64,000 bases of DNA from Oscillospiraceae bacterium (GCA_015063795.1 SVTL01000002.1:62001-126000), one strand, 5' to 3'. Shown: positions 25,532 to 34,496, counted from the stretch's first letter. Notes: generated by a model not told the origin, from the sequence alone. Program-made: numbers and translations.

Positions 25532-26776
25532 ATGGCTTTCAGTGGAAAAATCAAGCGTCCCGTTGTGGATCTGCTCTATAGCTTCACAGCCTATGCCTTG
25601 CCGACCTTTGCTTTGCAGTTTTTGATCCTGCCGTTTATCGCCGGACAGCTTACCGCGGAGAAGAACGGATTGTTTTTGGCTCTGTTCAACGCGGTTCGCC
25701 TGTGCGTCAGCCTGTTTATCATTCCGCTGTCAAACATCCGCCTGCTGAAGAAAAAGGAATGTCTTGCCGAGCCAAGCGGAGAAAAGGGCTTTAATTTTCT
25801 GTTTCTTCTTGTAACGGCCCTTTCCTCCTTGATCGTGATGGTGCTGGGGCTGTTTTATTACGGCTGGATCTTCGATTTTTCCGCCATGCTCCGACTGATC
25901 GCCGTCTTGCTTCTGATCGCCGCACATGATTATTTTTCCATCGCGTTTCGCATCAATTTGACCTATCGATTCATCCTGATCGACAATGTACTGATCGTAT
26001 TGGGCTATCTTCTCGGCATCGGCTTGATGTGGAAGCTTGGACATTGGGAGCTGATCTTCATCTGCGGCTATGCGTTCGGACTTGCTTATACGATGTTCAA
26101 ATCCAATCTCTGGCGCAGAGGCGTCAAGGCGGATGTAAATAAGGAAACGGTATCCAAGTATTGCCAACTGAGCGTTTCTTCGGGGCTGAACAATGCGACC
26201 ACCTATTGTGACAAGATGCTGATCTATCCGCTGATCGGCGGATACAGTGTGTCGGTTTACAACGCTGCCGCGGCGGTGAGCAAACTGATGTCGCTGATCA
26301 GTGTGCCGCTTCGGAATGTGTTTTTGAGTTACATTGTGGATCGGGATGCGATTTTTCTCCCCGGGGAAAAGAGGAAAAAGCTGCTTGGAATTGTTTTGGG
26401 CGGCACCGCTTTTTTGTACGGCGGCTTTTATCTAGCCAGTCTTTTGCTGTGCCGTCTGCTGTATCCGCAGTATTTCGCGGCGGCGATCGGTTATATCCCG
26501 ATCATCCTGCTGGCCATTCTCTTTGAAACGTATGCAGGTCTTTTAAAGGTATATCTGCTTCGCTTTGAGAACACAGTTCTTCAGGTGGTCACCTCATGCG
26601 TTAAAATCGTTTTGTATCTGTTCGGTGTGCTGATGCTGAATGTGGTGTTTGACTGTGGGCTTATGGGCTTTTGCCTGTCCATTTTACTGGCCGACAGTGT
26701 TCATTTTCTTATCGTTTTATTCTTCTTTGCCAAAAATGTGAAAAACAAAAGGGAGGACGCAAAACATGTTTCGTGA
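25532..26776 (+). CDS. Polysaccharide flippase (Wzx-like)
   Basis: A 414-residue membrane protein with about twelve hydrophobic segments, MOP/Wzx-type length and topology. The N-terminal region SFTAYALPTFALQFLILPFIAG and a pair of central segments around SSGLNNATTYCDKMLIY fit flippases that move lipid-linked repeat units across the membrane. ATG 25532 is preferred because AAAGGGAG lies 10 bases upstream; an in-frame ATG at 25511 has no ribosome site. Its end overlaps capE by 11 bases. Confidence 0.8.
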   Translation: MAFSGKIKRPVVDLLYSFTAYALPTFALQFLILPFIAGQLTAEKNGLFLALFNAVRLCVSLFIIPLSNIRLLKKKECLAEPSGEKGFNFLFLLVTALSSLIVMVLGLFYYGWIFDFSAMLRLIAVLLLIAAHDYFSIAFRINLTYRFILIDNVLIVLGYLLGIGLMWKLGHWELIFICGYAFGLAYTMFKSNLWRRGVKADVNKETVSKYCQLSVSSGLNNATTYCDKMLIYPLIGGYSVSVYNAAAAVSKLMSLISVPLRNVFLSYIVDRDAIFLPGEKRKKLLGIVLGGTAFLYGGFYLASLLLCRLLYPQYFAAAIGYIPIILLAILFETYAGLLKVYLLRFENTVLQVVTSCVKIVLYLFGVLMLNVVFDCGLMGFCLSILLADSVHFLIVLFFFAKNVKNKREDAKHVS

Positions 26777-27782
26777 CAAGGTTTTGATGATCACCGGCGG
26801 CACCGGTTCATTCGGCAATGCCGTTTTACAGCGTTTTCTGAATTCCGATGTGAAGGAGATCCGTGTGTTTTCCCGCGATGAGCTGAAGCAGGATGACATG
26901 AGACGTCATTATCGAACGGATAAGATCAAGTACTACATCGGCGATGTGAAGGACATCGACTCTGTGCGGAATGCCATGCACGGAGTTGACTATATTTTTC
27001 ACGCCGCGGCGCTTAAGCAGGTTCCGTCCTGCGAGTTCTTCCCCATTGAGGCGGTCAAAACCAACGTATTGGGAACCGAGCACGTGCTGACTGCGGCCAT
27101 TGAGGAGGGCGTCAAGAGCGTCATTTGTCTTTCCACCGATAAGGCCGCATACCCGGTTAATGCCATGGGGACGTCCAAGGCGATGATGGAAAAGGTCATC
27201 GTTGCCAAGAGCCGTACAACAACGACTACCAAGATCTGCTGCACGCGCTACGGAAATGTGCTCTGCAGCCGCGGCAGTGTGATCCCGCTTTGGATCGAGC
27301 AGATCAAGGAGGGAAGAGCCCTTTCGCTGACCGATCCGAACATGACGCGCTTTATCATGTCCTTGGAGGAAGCGGTGGATCTGGTGCTGTTCGCCTTTGA
27401 GAAGGGCGCATCGGGCGATATTCTCGTGCAGAAGGCGGCGGCAACCACCATTGAGGTTCTGGCAGAGGCTGTCAAGCGTTTGTTCCGCTATGAGTGCGAG
27501 AACCGCATCATCGGCATCCGCCATGGCGAAAAGACTTACGAAACGCTTTTGACCGATGAGGAGTGCTTCCATGCCATCGATCTGGGCAACTTTTACCGTG
27601 TCCCCTGCGATAAGCGCGATCTGAACTACGAAAAGTATGTGGAGCAGGGAACAACGCGAAGCGGGCTTTCGCAGTTCAACAGCAACAACACCAAGCTTCT
27701 TACCGTGGAGGAGACCATGCAGAAGCTGTTGACCATCCCTTATGTGAGAGATCAGCTGGCTTCGGTTGGCATCGAGTATTAA
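26766..27782 (+). CDS. capE: CapE-like UDP-GlcNAc 4,6-dehydratase/5-epimerase
   Basis: A 338-residue short-chain dehydrogenase/reductase. The NAD(P)-binding motif is TGGTGSFG at residue 10. The catalytic region shows STDKAAYPVNAMGTSKAMMEK, where Met replaces the usual Tyr of the YxxxK motif, as in inverting 4,6-dehydratases of the PseB/CapE/FlaA1 group. These convert UDP-GlcNAc to a 4-keto-6-deoxy sugar with inversion at C5, the first step to UDP-L-FucNAc. CapF two genes downstream catalyses a following step, which supports the call. It starts within the end of the flippase gene. Confidence 0.9.
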   Translation: MFRDKVLMITGGTGSFGNAVLQRFLNSDVKEIRVFSRDELKQDDMRRHYRTDKIKYYIGDVKDIDSVRNAMHGVDYIFHAAALKQVPSCEFFPIEAVKTNVLGTEHVLTAAIEEGVKSVICLSTDKAAYPVNAMGTSKAMMEKVIVAKSRTTTTTKICCTRYGNVLCSRGSVIPLWIEQIKEGRALSLTDPNMTRFIMSLEEAVDLVLFAFEKGASGDILVQKAAATTIEVLAEAVKRLFRYECENRIIGIRHGEKTYETLLTDEECFHAIDLGNFYRVPCDKRDLNYEKYVEQGTTRSGLSQFNSNNTKLLTVEETMQKLLTIPYVRDQLASVGIEY

Positions 27783-27786
27783 GAGA

Positions 27787-28935
27787 ATGGCCGAACGCAT
27801 GAGAGCCGAAGAGTGCCTGGTCAGGATCGTTCGTTCTGTTCTGGAGCCGAATGAGGCGTGTTGTGAGATCGAAATTTCCGATTGGGATCGTCTGATGGCA
27901 TTGGCGAAGAAAAACAGCATTTTTCCGTATGTTTACCGTTACATCAAGCAATTGCCAGAGGAGAAGAAGCCGTCGGCTGATCGGATGGCATACATCGAAC
28001 AGCTGGATGCGATGGATCTGCAGACGGCGGTTCTTCAGGATTTTGCCATCGATACCATTCGTGAGGGGCTTGAGGAAAAGGGAATCGATCATCTTTTCTT
28101 CAAGGGCTCTGTGACAAAAGACCGTTACCCGGACCGTTTTCTGCGCACGATGGGTGACATTGATTTTCTGTATCGTGACGGACAGCATGAGGCGTTGTGT
28201 GAGCAGATGACCGCCATCGGCTTTGAGCGCAAGAGTGTGGGGCGGGTGCATGACGTGTATACCAATGCGAGTGCGATCCACATCGAGGCACATCGCCGGC
28301 TGATGAGCCCGCATTCGCCGTATTTTGCCTATTGGAAAGAGATCTGGGGAAGGGTCACACTCCGCGTAGGGCGAAAGCATGAATATGTTATGACGCTTGA
28401 GGATGAGTTCCTTTTCAATTTCATCCATCTGTCCTCGCACTTCAAACGGGGAGGCATCGGGATCCGCTTTGTTGCCGATATGTGGATCTATAAACAGTTG
28501 GATCTGGATCGGACGTATATCGAAGAGCAACTGAAAGAGCTGAAGCTTCTGTCGTTTTTCCATATTCTTGATGCACTGGCCGAAAAGTGGTTTGGCATCG
28601 ATTGTGAAAAAAACAGCCTTGTGGATGAGGTTGAGGCTTATATCCTGTCGGGAGGAACGTTCGGCAATCGGGAGCATCGAACCAATGCTTCGGTGAGAGA
28701 CGGCAGGCTCCGCTATTTTTTTAAGGTCTGCTTTCCCAGCTATGAGGATATGCAGTCGATGTTTCCGTCTTTGAAAAGCCGCGCCATGCTTCCGTTCGCA
28801 TGGATCCGCCGCATAGCGGAAAGTGCGGTCAATCGCCGCGGAAATGTCAAGGTCTTGATGAATCCGATGCAGAACAGTGACAAGAATTCTGCCGCTGCCA
28901 TCAAGGATTTTTTTGTCCGCTGCGGACTGGAATGA
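27787..28935 (+). CDS. Nucleotidyltransferase-family protein (PF14907-like)
   Basis: A 382-residue protein of the uncharacterised nucleotidyltransferase family often found in polysaccharide clusters. The diagnostic features are FFKGSVTKDRYPD followed by RTMGDIDFLY, the G-D-x-D metal-binding pattern of polymerase-beta-fold transferases. Its substrate and acceptor are not known. The start is uncertain among ATG 27766, 27787 and 27799; 27787 is the first beyond the capE stop and has a purine-rich AAGAGA next to it. Confidence 0.72.
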   Translation: MAERMRAEECLVRIVRSVLEPNEACCEIEISDWDRLMALAKKNSIFPYVYRYIKQLPEEKKPSADRMAYIEQLDAMDLQTAVLQDFAIDTIREGLEEKGIDHLFFKGSVTKDRYPDRFLRTMGDIDFLYRDGQHEALCEQMTAIGFERKSVGRVHDVYTNASAIHIEAHRRLMSPHSPYFAYWKEIWGRVTLRVGRKHEYVMTLEDEFLFNFIHLSSHFKRGGIGIRFVADMWIYKQLDLDRTYIEEQLKELKLLSFFHILDALAEKWFGIDCEKNSLVDEVEAYILSGGTFGNREHRTNASVRDGRLRYFFKVCFPSYEDMQSMFPSLKSRAMLPFAWIRRIAESAVNRRGNVKVLMNPMQNSDKNSAAAIKDFFVRCGLE

Positions 28936-28968
28936 CGCAAGAACCACCGAAGCGTAAGGGAGAAGAAT

Positions 28969-30168
28969 ATGATTATACTGGTAACCGGCGCGAAAGGCTT
29001 TGTGGGAAAAAACCTTTGCGAGGCGCTGAAAAACATCCGTGACGGCAAGGACAGAACCCGTCCTCAGCTTGTCATCGAGGATGTTTTGGAATACGATATC
29101 GATACCGATCCCGCACTGCTGGATGAATACAGTCAAAAAGCGGACTTTGTTTTCCATCTGGCGGGGGTCAACCGTCCGCAGAATCCCGAAGAATTTATGC
29201 AGGGGAATTTCGGCTTTTCCGCCACCCTGCTCGATGCGCTGAAAAAGCATAAAAACACCTGCCCGGTCATGATTTCCTCCTCGATCCAGGCGACCTGCAT
29301 CGGACGCTATGACGGCGAATACGGCCGAAGCAAAAAGGCGGGCGAGGAGCTGATGTTTGCCCATGGGGAGGAGACGGGGGCAAAGGTTTTGGTCTACCGT
29401 TTCCCCAATCTGTTCGGCAAGTGGTGCCGTCCCAACTACAATTCGGCGGTTGCCACCTTCTGCCATAACACGGCGAATGACCTGCCAATCACCATAAGCG
29501 ACCGAGCCATCCGCCTCGAACTGCTGTACATTGATGACCTTGTGACCGAGATGCTGGATGCGCTGGAGGGAAGGGAGCACCGCTGTACCTTCGATGGCAT
29601 TGAAACCGTTCTCACGCCCGACGGCCGCTATTGCGCTGCGCCGATCTCCCATCATGTAACGCTGGGCGAGATCGTGGATCTGTTAGAGACCTTCAAGGCG
29701 CAGCCAACCACGCTTGTCATGCCCGAGATTCCGTACAACTCCTTCGCCAAGAAGCTGTACAGCACCTACCTCAGTTATCTGCCCAAGGAAAAGGTGTCCT
29801 TTCCGCTGAAGATGAACGAGGATGCGCGCGGAAGCTTCACCGAGCTGATGAAAACGGCGCATTGCGGTCAGTTCAGCGTGAACATTTCCAGGCCAGGCAT
29901 CACCAAAGGACAGCACTGGCACCACACCAAATGGGAATTTTTCATCGTGGTCAGCGGCCGGGGGTTGATCCAACAGCGCAAGATCGGAAGCGATGAGGTT
30001 CTGAGCTTCGAGGTGTCCGGCGAAAAGATCGAGGCTGTCCATATGCTGCCTGGATACACACACAACATCATCAACCTGTCCGAAACGGAAAATCTCGTAA
30101 CGGTCATGTGGGCAAACGAATCCTTTGATCCCAACCATCCCGATACGTTTTTTGAAGCGGTTGAATAA
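28969..30168 (+). CDS. capF: CapF-like sugar reductase with C-terminal cupin
   Basis: A 399-residue two-domain protein. The N-terminal SDR domain has VTGAKGFVGKNL at residue 5 and a reduced active-site region YGRSKKAGEE. The C-terminal cupin has HWHHTKWEFF metal ligands and later HMLPGYTHNI. This is the CapF layout: the cupin epimerises C3 of the CapE product and the SDR domain reduces C4 with NADPH, giving UDP-L-talosamine-type sugar on the route to UDP-L-FucNAc. The CapG 2-epimerase that would finish the route is not in the window. Confidence 0.9.
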   Translation: MIILVTGAKGFVGKNLCEALKNIRDGKDRTRPQLVIEDVLEYDIDTDPALLDEYSQKADFVFHLAGVNRPQNPEEFMQGNFGFSATLLDALKKHKNTCPVMISSSIQATCIGRYDGEYGRSKKAGEELMFAHGEETGAKVLVYRFPNLFGKWCRPNYNSAVATFCHNTANDLPITISDRAIRLELLYIDDLVTEMLDALEGREHRCTFDGIETVLTPDGRYCAAPISHHVTLGEIVDLLETFKAQPTTLVMPEIPYNSFAKKLYSTYLSYLPKEKVSFPLKMNEDARGSFTELMKTAHCGQFSVNISRPGITKGQHWHHTKWEFFIVVSGRGLIQQRKIGSDEVLSFEVSGEKIEAVHMLPGYTHNIINLSETENLVTVMWANESFDPNHPDTFFEAVE

Positions 30169-30249
30169 ATGCCGCTTCCAAAGACCGTGGAAACCGCAAC
30201 CGATCCGCAGCGGTGCAACCGAATGCGGAAAAGAGCTTGAAGGAAAGCG

Positions 30250-31155
30250 ATGAACTCAAAACAACTGAAATACGTTCTGGTTTTGTCCCGTGAAGGGAAT
30301 TTTTCCAAAGCGGCCGAGCGTTTGAACATTTCGCAGCCCTCTCTGTCGCAGTATATCAAGAAGATCGAGACCGATGTGGGCATGACGCTGTTTGAGCGGG
30401 TGGGCGGGGATGTCCGCCTGACCGATGCCGGACGCATTTACCGTGATGCGGGGGAACGGATCCTGGATCTGGAACGCCAAATGAACGCACAGATGCGCGA
30501 CGTAGCTGAGCATAAAAAAGGGTCGCTTGTGATCGGAACCTCTCCCTTCCGAAGCGCAGGTATGATGCCAACGATCGCGAGGATCTTTCGTAAGCTTTAC
30601 CCGGGCATGCACCTTGTCATTGAGGAGAGGGAAAGCGCAGAGCTCCTGAGCGGTACGGAACGGGGCGAATTTGATTTTTGCCTGACCGTTCAGCCCGAGG
30701 ATTGCCGTCTGTTTGAATGTGAATGCGTGGCGGAGGAGGAGCTGATCCTGGTCACGCCCTCTGACTATCCGCAGTGGGATGCGTCTCCTTTGGAGGGACG
30801 AAAATACCCCGCCATCGATGCGAGAGAGATCAGCGGACACCGTTTCGTGATGATCACCGAAAATCAGGTCATGCAAAAGGCGTTGGTGCGCCTGTGCGAT
30901 GAATACGGGATAGCCGTTGAGACGGCTGCGGTGGTCAAGAGTCTGGAAGCGCAGACCGCGATGGTGCGTGCCGGATTGGGGATCGCGCTGGCTCCGTCGG
31001 GAATCGAACGCTTTTGTGCAGAGGGCGAGGTGCGATGCTATTCGTTTGTGCAGGACCTTCCTCGCCGAAAAGTTGTGGCCCTGTGGCGCAAGCATCGGTA
31101 CCTGTCGCAGATCTCGCGAGATTTGATCGATGCCATTCGAAACATCGAGTGGTGA
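30250..31155 (+). CDS. LysR family transcriptional regulator
   Basis: A 301-residue LysR regulator. The N-terminal winged helix (residues 1-62) has the typical EGNFSKAAERLNISQPSLSQYIKKIE, here split as a helix-turn-helix around SQPSLSQ. The rest is a periplasmic-binding-protein-like effector domain. A terminator follows, then the TRAP-type permease on the same strand, which is the most likely nearby target by inference. The effector is unknown. Confidence 0.92.
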   Translation: MNSKQLKYVLVLSREGNFSKAAERLNISQPSLSQYIKKIETDVGMTLFERVGGDVRLTDAGRIYRDAGERILDLERQMNAQMRDVAEHKKGSLVIGTSPFRSAGMMPTIARIFRKLYPGMHLVIEERESAELLSGTERGEFDFCLTVQPEDCRLFECECVAEEELILVTPSDYPQWDASPLEGRKYPAIDAREISGHRFVMITENQVMQKALVRLCDEYGIAVETAAVVKSLEAQTAMVRAGLGIALAPSGIERFCAEGEVRCYSFVQDLPRRKVVALWRKHRYLSQISRDLIDAIRNIEW

Positions 31156-31184
31156 TCCTCTCTGAAAATGAATCAAAAGGCCTT

Positions 31185-31219
31185 CTGCCGCTCGCCTGAC
31201 GAACGGCAGTTGTTTTTTT
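31185..31219 (+). terminator. Terminator after the LysR gene
   Basis: CTGCCG (31185-31190) pairs with CGGCAG (31204-31209), followed by TTGTTTTTTT. Confidence 0.8.
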
Positions 31220-31258
31220 GTTTTTGTATAATGAAATCATTATTCTTTCTATAACCTA

Positions 31259-31287
31259 TTGACTTTTTTCTTCACCTCTTGTATACT
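31259..31287 (+). promoter_or_regulatory. Sigma-A type promoter for the TRAP-type permease
   Basis: TTGACT (31259-31264) and TATACT (31282-31287) with a 17-base spacer, about 40 bases before the ATG at 31328. Confidence 0.75.
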
Positions 31288-31327
31288 AATAGCGTGAGAC
31301 AAAAAAAGACAATGGAGGTTGATTCCC

Positions 31328-32686
31328 ATGCCTTCGGCTTTCCTCTATCTCGGCATTATGCTGGCCGTGATCATCGTGTGGTTCATGTGGCTGAAACGAC
31401 CGGTTTACGAAGCGGTTCTGATCAGCTTTGCGGTGCTTCTCACGGTGACGGGCAGATGGGGCAGCGTTGGAGAATATATCCATAAGGGACTTTCCACATC
31501 GCTTCTCTATTCCATGACGGCGTTTGTTGCCATGTCGATCATTTTAACAAAAACCAAGATCATTGACAGCTGTATTGCTATCATTTTATCTCTGCTGGGA
31601 AGGATCCCCGGCGGCGCGGGATACGTTTCGGTCATTGCGTCTGCTTTTATGGGTGCGCTTTCCGGCAGCGGTCCCGGAAACGTCATGGCGACTGGTACGA
31701 TCACCATTCCGGCGATGAAGAAGTCCGGCTTTCCTGCGGAACTGGCTGCGAACATCGAAAGCAATGCCAGCTATATGGGAAATATGATCCCCCCCTCTTC
31801 CAATATTGTGGCGGCGCTGGGCGCTTATATGGCGCTGTATCCCGAAAGCAGCATGACCACAGGGCAGTTTTGGATCGTTTTGTGGGGCATCTCGATCTGG
31901 TTTATTCTTCAGCGGCTTTTGACCGTTTTTGCTTTCTGTCAGTATTATAAAGTCAAGCCCATGGCAAAAGAGGATCTGCCAAGCTTCAAGGAAACGCTTA
32001 AGAATGGCTGGCAGGGACTTTTGCTCCCGGTGATCATTCTGCTTCCGTTCCTGTTGGATTATCTGTTTAAGGATACTTTTTTTACCGCACGTCTCGGCGC
32101 GGTCGGGGCGAAATACCTGTCAAACAGTCTGCTTCTGTTCATTCCCGGCATCGCTGCCCTCTTCTCCTGCCTGATCGCAAAGGATAAGAGTATGGTCACG
32201 CCCCATAAGATCGCGATGATGTTTGCCAAGGGCGTAAAAACCATCTCGCCTGCGGTTGGTGTCTGCGTGATCGGCTATATGATCGGCTCGCTGTTCAGCG
32301 ATCTCAATGTAGCGGCAGAGATGGAGTCGTTTATTCTCGGAGTCAATTTCAGTAAGTTTGGCCTTGTTTTGTTTATTTCCCTGCTGACCTGCTTCCTTGG
32401 CATGGTGATTCCCGGCTCCTCGCTGGTGGTCATCTTCGGCTCGGTGTTTATCACCAGCTTTGCATCGGTCGGTGTCGATCCGGTTCTGGCGGCGGCTATG
32501 CTGCCTTGTATCTGCGGCGTGATGTGCGGTATCACACCTCCGCTTGGGCTGGGTATGTATGCGGGGATGTCGCTGGCGGAATCGGATTTTGACAAAACGT
32601 TCAAAAACAATCTGTTCTGGGTGGCAGGGCAGTTTGTGATGGAAGTGGTCGTTCTGATGGGCTGGCTGCCGATCATCGGATTATAA
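31328..32686 (+). CDS. TRAP-type transporter large permease (DctM-like)
   Basis: A 452-residue membrane protein with about twelve hydrophobic segments. The signature GALSGSGPGNVMATGTITIP near residue 118 and the second-half IPGSSLVV and GITPPLGLGMY are those of DctM-type large subunits, which drive Na+-coupled uptake of organic acids. ATG 31328 lies 9 bases after GGAGG; a TTG at 31319 is less likely. No periplasmic/lipoprotein solute-binding subunit lies nearby. The partner appears to be the small membrane protein encoded 13 bases downstream. Confidence 0.82.
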   Translation: MPSAFLYLGIMLAVIIVWFMWLKRPVYEAVLISFAVLLTVTGRWGSVGEYIHKGLSTSLLYSMTAFVAMSIILTKTKIIDSCIAIILSLLGRIPGGAGYVSVIASAFMGALSGSGPGNVMATGTITIPAMKKSGFPAELAANIESNASYMGNMIPPSSNIVAALGAYMALYPESSMTTGQFWIVLWGISIWFILQRLLTVFAFCQYYKVKPMAKEDLPSFKETLKNGWQGLLLPVIILLPFLLDYLFKDTFFTARLGAVGAKYLSNSLLLFIPGIAALFSCLIAKDKSMVTPHKIAMMFAKGVKTISPAVGVCVIGYMIGSLFSDLNVAAEMESFILGVNFSKFGLVLFISLLTCFLGMVIPGSSLVVIFGSVFITSFASVGVDPVLAAAMLPCICGVMCGITPPLGLGMYAGMSLAESDFDKTFKNNLFWVAGQFVMEVVVLMGWLPIIGL

Positions 32687-32699
32687 GGAGGGACAGACT

Positions 32700-32990
32700 G
32701 TGAAAGAGAAAATGAAAAAGCTTTCGGATGGGCTGAAGGTCGTTTTCGGCTATGGCATCATGTTGACGCTGTTTGTCGGCGGCCTGACCTTTTTCGGTTA
32801 CCTTGCCGCATTGATTATCGGCGGGGAGACAGCTTCTCTGATTTGCGAATGTATTTATCAAAAGATCGTCCCGGTTATGATCTATGTCACCACGCTGATG
32901 GTCCTGCTTGGACTCTTGACCATGTATCTGGCCGGAGAGCTGGCTTTGACCGCCGCCAAGCGGAATAAGAAACATAAGAACGCAAAATAA
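32700..32990 (+). CDS. Small membrane protein paired with the permease
   Basis: A 96-residue protein with two to three hydrophobic segments (about residues 14-40 and 57-80) and a basic C terminus KRNKKHKNAK. It starts at GTG 32700, with AAGGAGGG 6-7 bases upstream. It stands where a DctQ small subunit would be, but DctQ proteins are usually about 160 residues with four spans, so this may be a reduced form. Function is inferred from position only. Confidence 0.68.
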   Translation: MKEKMKKLSDGLKVVFGYGIMLTLFVGGLTFFGYLAALIIGGETASLICECIYQKIVPVMIYVTTLMVLLGLLTMYLAGELALTAAKRNKKHKNAK

Positions 32991-33003
32991 AAGCATATCC
33001 ATG

Positions 33004-33046
33004 CAAAAATCCCCCCGGATCCAATTCCGAGGGGATCGCTTTTTAT
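33004..33046. terminator. Terminator hairpin, repeat copy A
   Basis: ATCCCC and GGGGAT arms enclose CCGG...CCGA, with a T-run on the plus side and an A-run on the other, so it works in both directions. It ends the permease operon and the convergent esterase gene. It is nearly identical to the hairpin at 33879-33926. Confidence 0.82.
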
Positions 33047-33066
33047 GTTTGGAGAGACGGCGAAGC

Positions 33067-33825
33067 TTAATTCTTGCATTTGATGTTCATGTCCCAAAAG
33101 GCGAGGGCATTTTGCAAATGAATGTCCCAGTATTGCCACGAATGGTCACCCTCGGAGGTTTCAAGGGTGTGTGCAACGCCCAGATTCGACAAATGGGAGG
33201 AAAAGCGCTTGTTGGTCTCCAGCAGGCTGTCCTCCGTGCCGCACCACAGATACAGATACGGCGGGCACTGACACGTTCCGACAAGGGCGAACAGGTCATG
33301 CTTTGAGCCCTCCAATTCGTCGGCGCTCTTCAGATCGAAGCCGAAAATCGAGCGCCATTCCTCAAGACGGTAGGGACGCCCCTTCCGCGTGATGTCGAGA
33401 GAGCCCGAAAGGGAAGCGCAGAAGCCGTATTTTTCCGGATATGTGAGCGCCGCTTTCAAAGCGCCGTATCCGCCCATGGAAAGACCGATGATGAGATTGG
33501 ACTCTTTCTCTTCGTGGTATCCCTTGAAGCAGGATGCTATGATCTCGGGCAGCTCCTGCGTGACATAGGTAAAATACGCTTTGCCGTAAGCGGTGTCGGT
33601 GTACCAGGAGCGGTCAACGCAGGGCATGACGACAGCAAGCCCGAGCTTTTGTGCATAGCGCTCCACAGACGTATACCGCATCCACGCGCTGTGGTCATCC
33701 GACAGGCCGTGAAGAAGCCAAAGCGTTGTGAACCTCTTGTCTTGCTTGCTTTCGGGCAGCAGGATGTTCAAAGACGTTGCTTGGCTGAGCGCTTCGGAGC
33801 GAAAATCCATTTGTAAAAAAGCCAT
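33067..33825 (-). CDS. EstA/FrmB-like alpha/beta hydrolase esterase
   Basis: A 252-residue esterase D/tributyrin esterase-type alpha/beta hydrolase, cytoplasmic. LLHGLSDDHSAW early on gives the oxyanion loop, GLSMGGYGAL the nucleophile Ser near residue 119, and EGDHSWQYW the catalytic His, with an Asp likely in CGTEDSLL. Relatives hydrolyse short-chain acyl esters or S-formylglutathione. The start has AGGTGA upstream. It is a single-gene unit flanked by two copies of the same terminator hairpin. Confidence 0.88.
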   Translation of the reverse strand: MAFLQMDFRSEALSQATSLNILLPESKQDKRFTTLWLLHGLSDDHSAWMRYTSVERYAQKLGLAVVMPCVDRSWYTDTAYGKAYFTYVTQELPEIIASCFKGYHEEKESNLIIGLSMGGYGALKAALTYPEKYGFCASLSGSLDITRKGRPYRLEEWRSIFGFDLKSADELEGSKHDLFALVGTCQCPPYLYLWCGTEDSLLETNKRFSSHLSNLGVAHTLETSEGDHSWQYWDIHLQNALAFWDMNIKCKN

Positions 33826-33842
33826 ACGATCACCTATTTCAT

Positions 33843-33871
33843 ATTATATCAAATCAAAAACCATTTTGCAA
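33843..33871 (-). promoter_or_regulatory. Promoter for the esterase gene
   Basis: On the minus strand TTGCAA (33866-33871), 17 bases, then TATAAT (33843-33848) preceded by the extended -10 TGA. Confidence 0.72.
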
Positions 33872-33878
33872 CAGCCGG

Positions 33879-33926
33879 CAAAAAAATCCCCCCGGATCAA
33901 ATTCCGAGGGGATCGTTTTTTATGCG
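33879..33926. terminator. Terminator hairpin, repeat copy B
   Basis: Same hairpin as 33004-33046 with two substitutions and a longer A-tract, in the same orientation. It ends the ybjQ transcription unit arriving on the minus strand. Confidence 0.82.
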
Positions 33927-33976
33927 GTTGCAGGGAATTTCGCCCGGAAGCAGTGCTTGATAGCAGCCTGAAAAAA

Positions 33977-34291
33977 TTATCGAACAAACTTAACGGCGGT
34001 TCCGTACACAATGACTTCGGCCGCGCCCTGCATAACAGCAGAGGACGCATAGCGGATGTTAATGACCGCATCTGCGCCCAATTCTTCGGCTTCGGCAACC
34101 ATACGTTTTGTTGCAAGAGCACGCGCTTCGTTCATCATTTCATTATAGGCTTTGAGTTCGCCGCCTACCAGAGTTTTTAAACTTTGCGTGATATCCTTGC
34201 CGATGTTTTTCGATTGGATTGTGCTTCCTTTTACAAGGGATAAGGTTTCCAATTCTTTGCCGCTGATGTAATCAGTATTTACTAAGATCAT
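33977..34291 (-). CDS. YbjQ-like heavy-metal-binding domain protein
   Basis: A 104-residue YbjQ/UPF0145 family protein that forms ring-shaped pentamers in known structures; function unsettled. The sequence starts MILVNTDYISGK and has EAEELGADAVINIRY and VIVYGTAVKF, typical of the family. The ATG at 34291 is chosen because AAAGGTGA lies 6 bases upstream; a GTG three codons earlier is inside that site. Its start overlaps the end of the small membrane protein gene by 20 bases. Confidence 0.85.
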   Translation of the reverse strand: MILVNTDYISGKELETLSLVKGSTIQSKNIGKDITQSLKTLVGGELKAYNEMMNEARALATKRMVAEAEELGADAVINIRYASSAVMQGAAEVIVYGTAVKFVR

Positions 34292-34496
34292 CTTCTTCAC
34301 CTTTCTTTATTTCATTTATTCTTTCTAAACAAACACAAATCATAATCACGGAAAATATAAGGGGGATTATTCCTAACATATATTTCCAAATACCGCCGAG
34401 CATGGCGATTAAAAATCCAAAATACACAATATAATAAAGGATTACAATAACGGTAATGATAATCGGCGCGATCATTTTCTTTTTGTGTAAATCCAT
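34272..34496 (-). CDS. Small two-span membrane protein
   Basis: About 74 residues with two hydrophobic segments and an acidic/basic C terminus (ERINEIKKGEEDD). I do not recognise the family. A promoter places the transcript start near 34521, so the first ATG (34514) would leave only about 7 bases of leader; ATG 34496 with GGTGG upstream is preferred. It overlaps ybjQ by 20 bases, suggesting coupled translation and related roles. Confidence 0.62.
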   Translation of the reverse strand: MDLHKKKMIAPIIITVIVILYYIVYFGFLIAMLGGIWKYMLGIIPLIFSVIMICVCLERINEIKKGEEDDLSKY

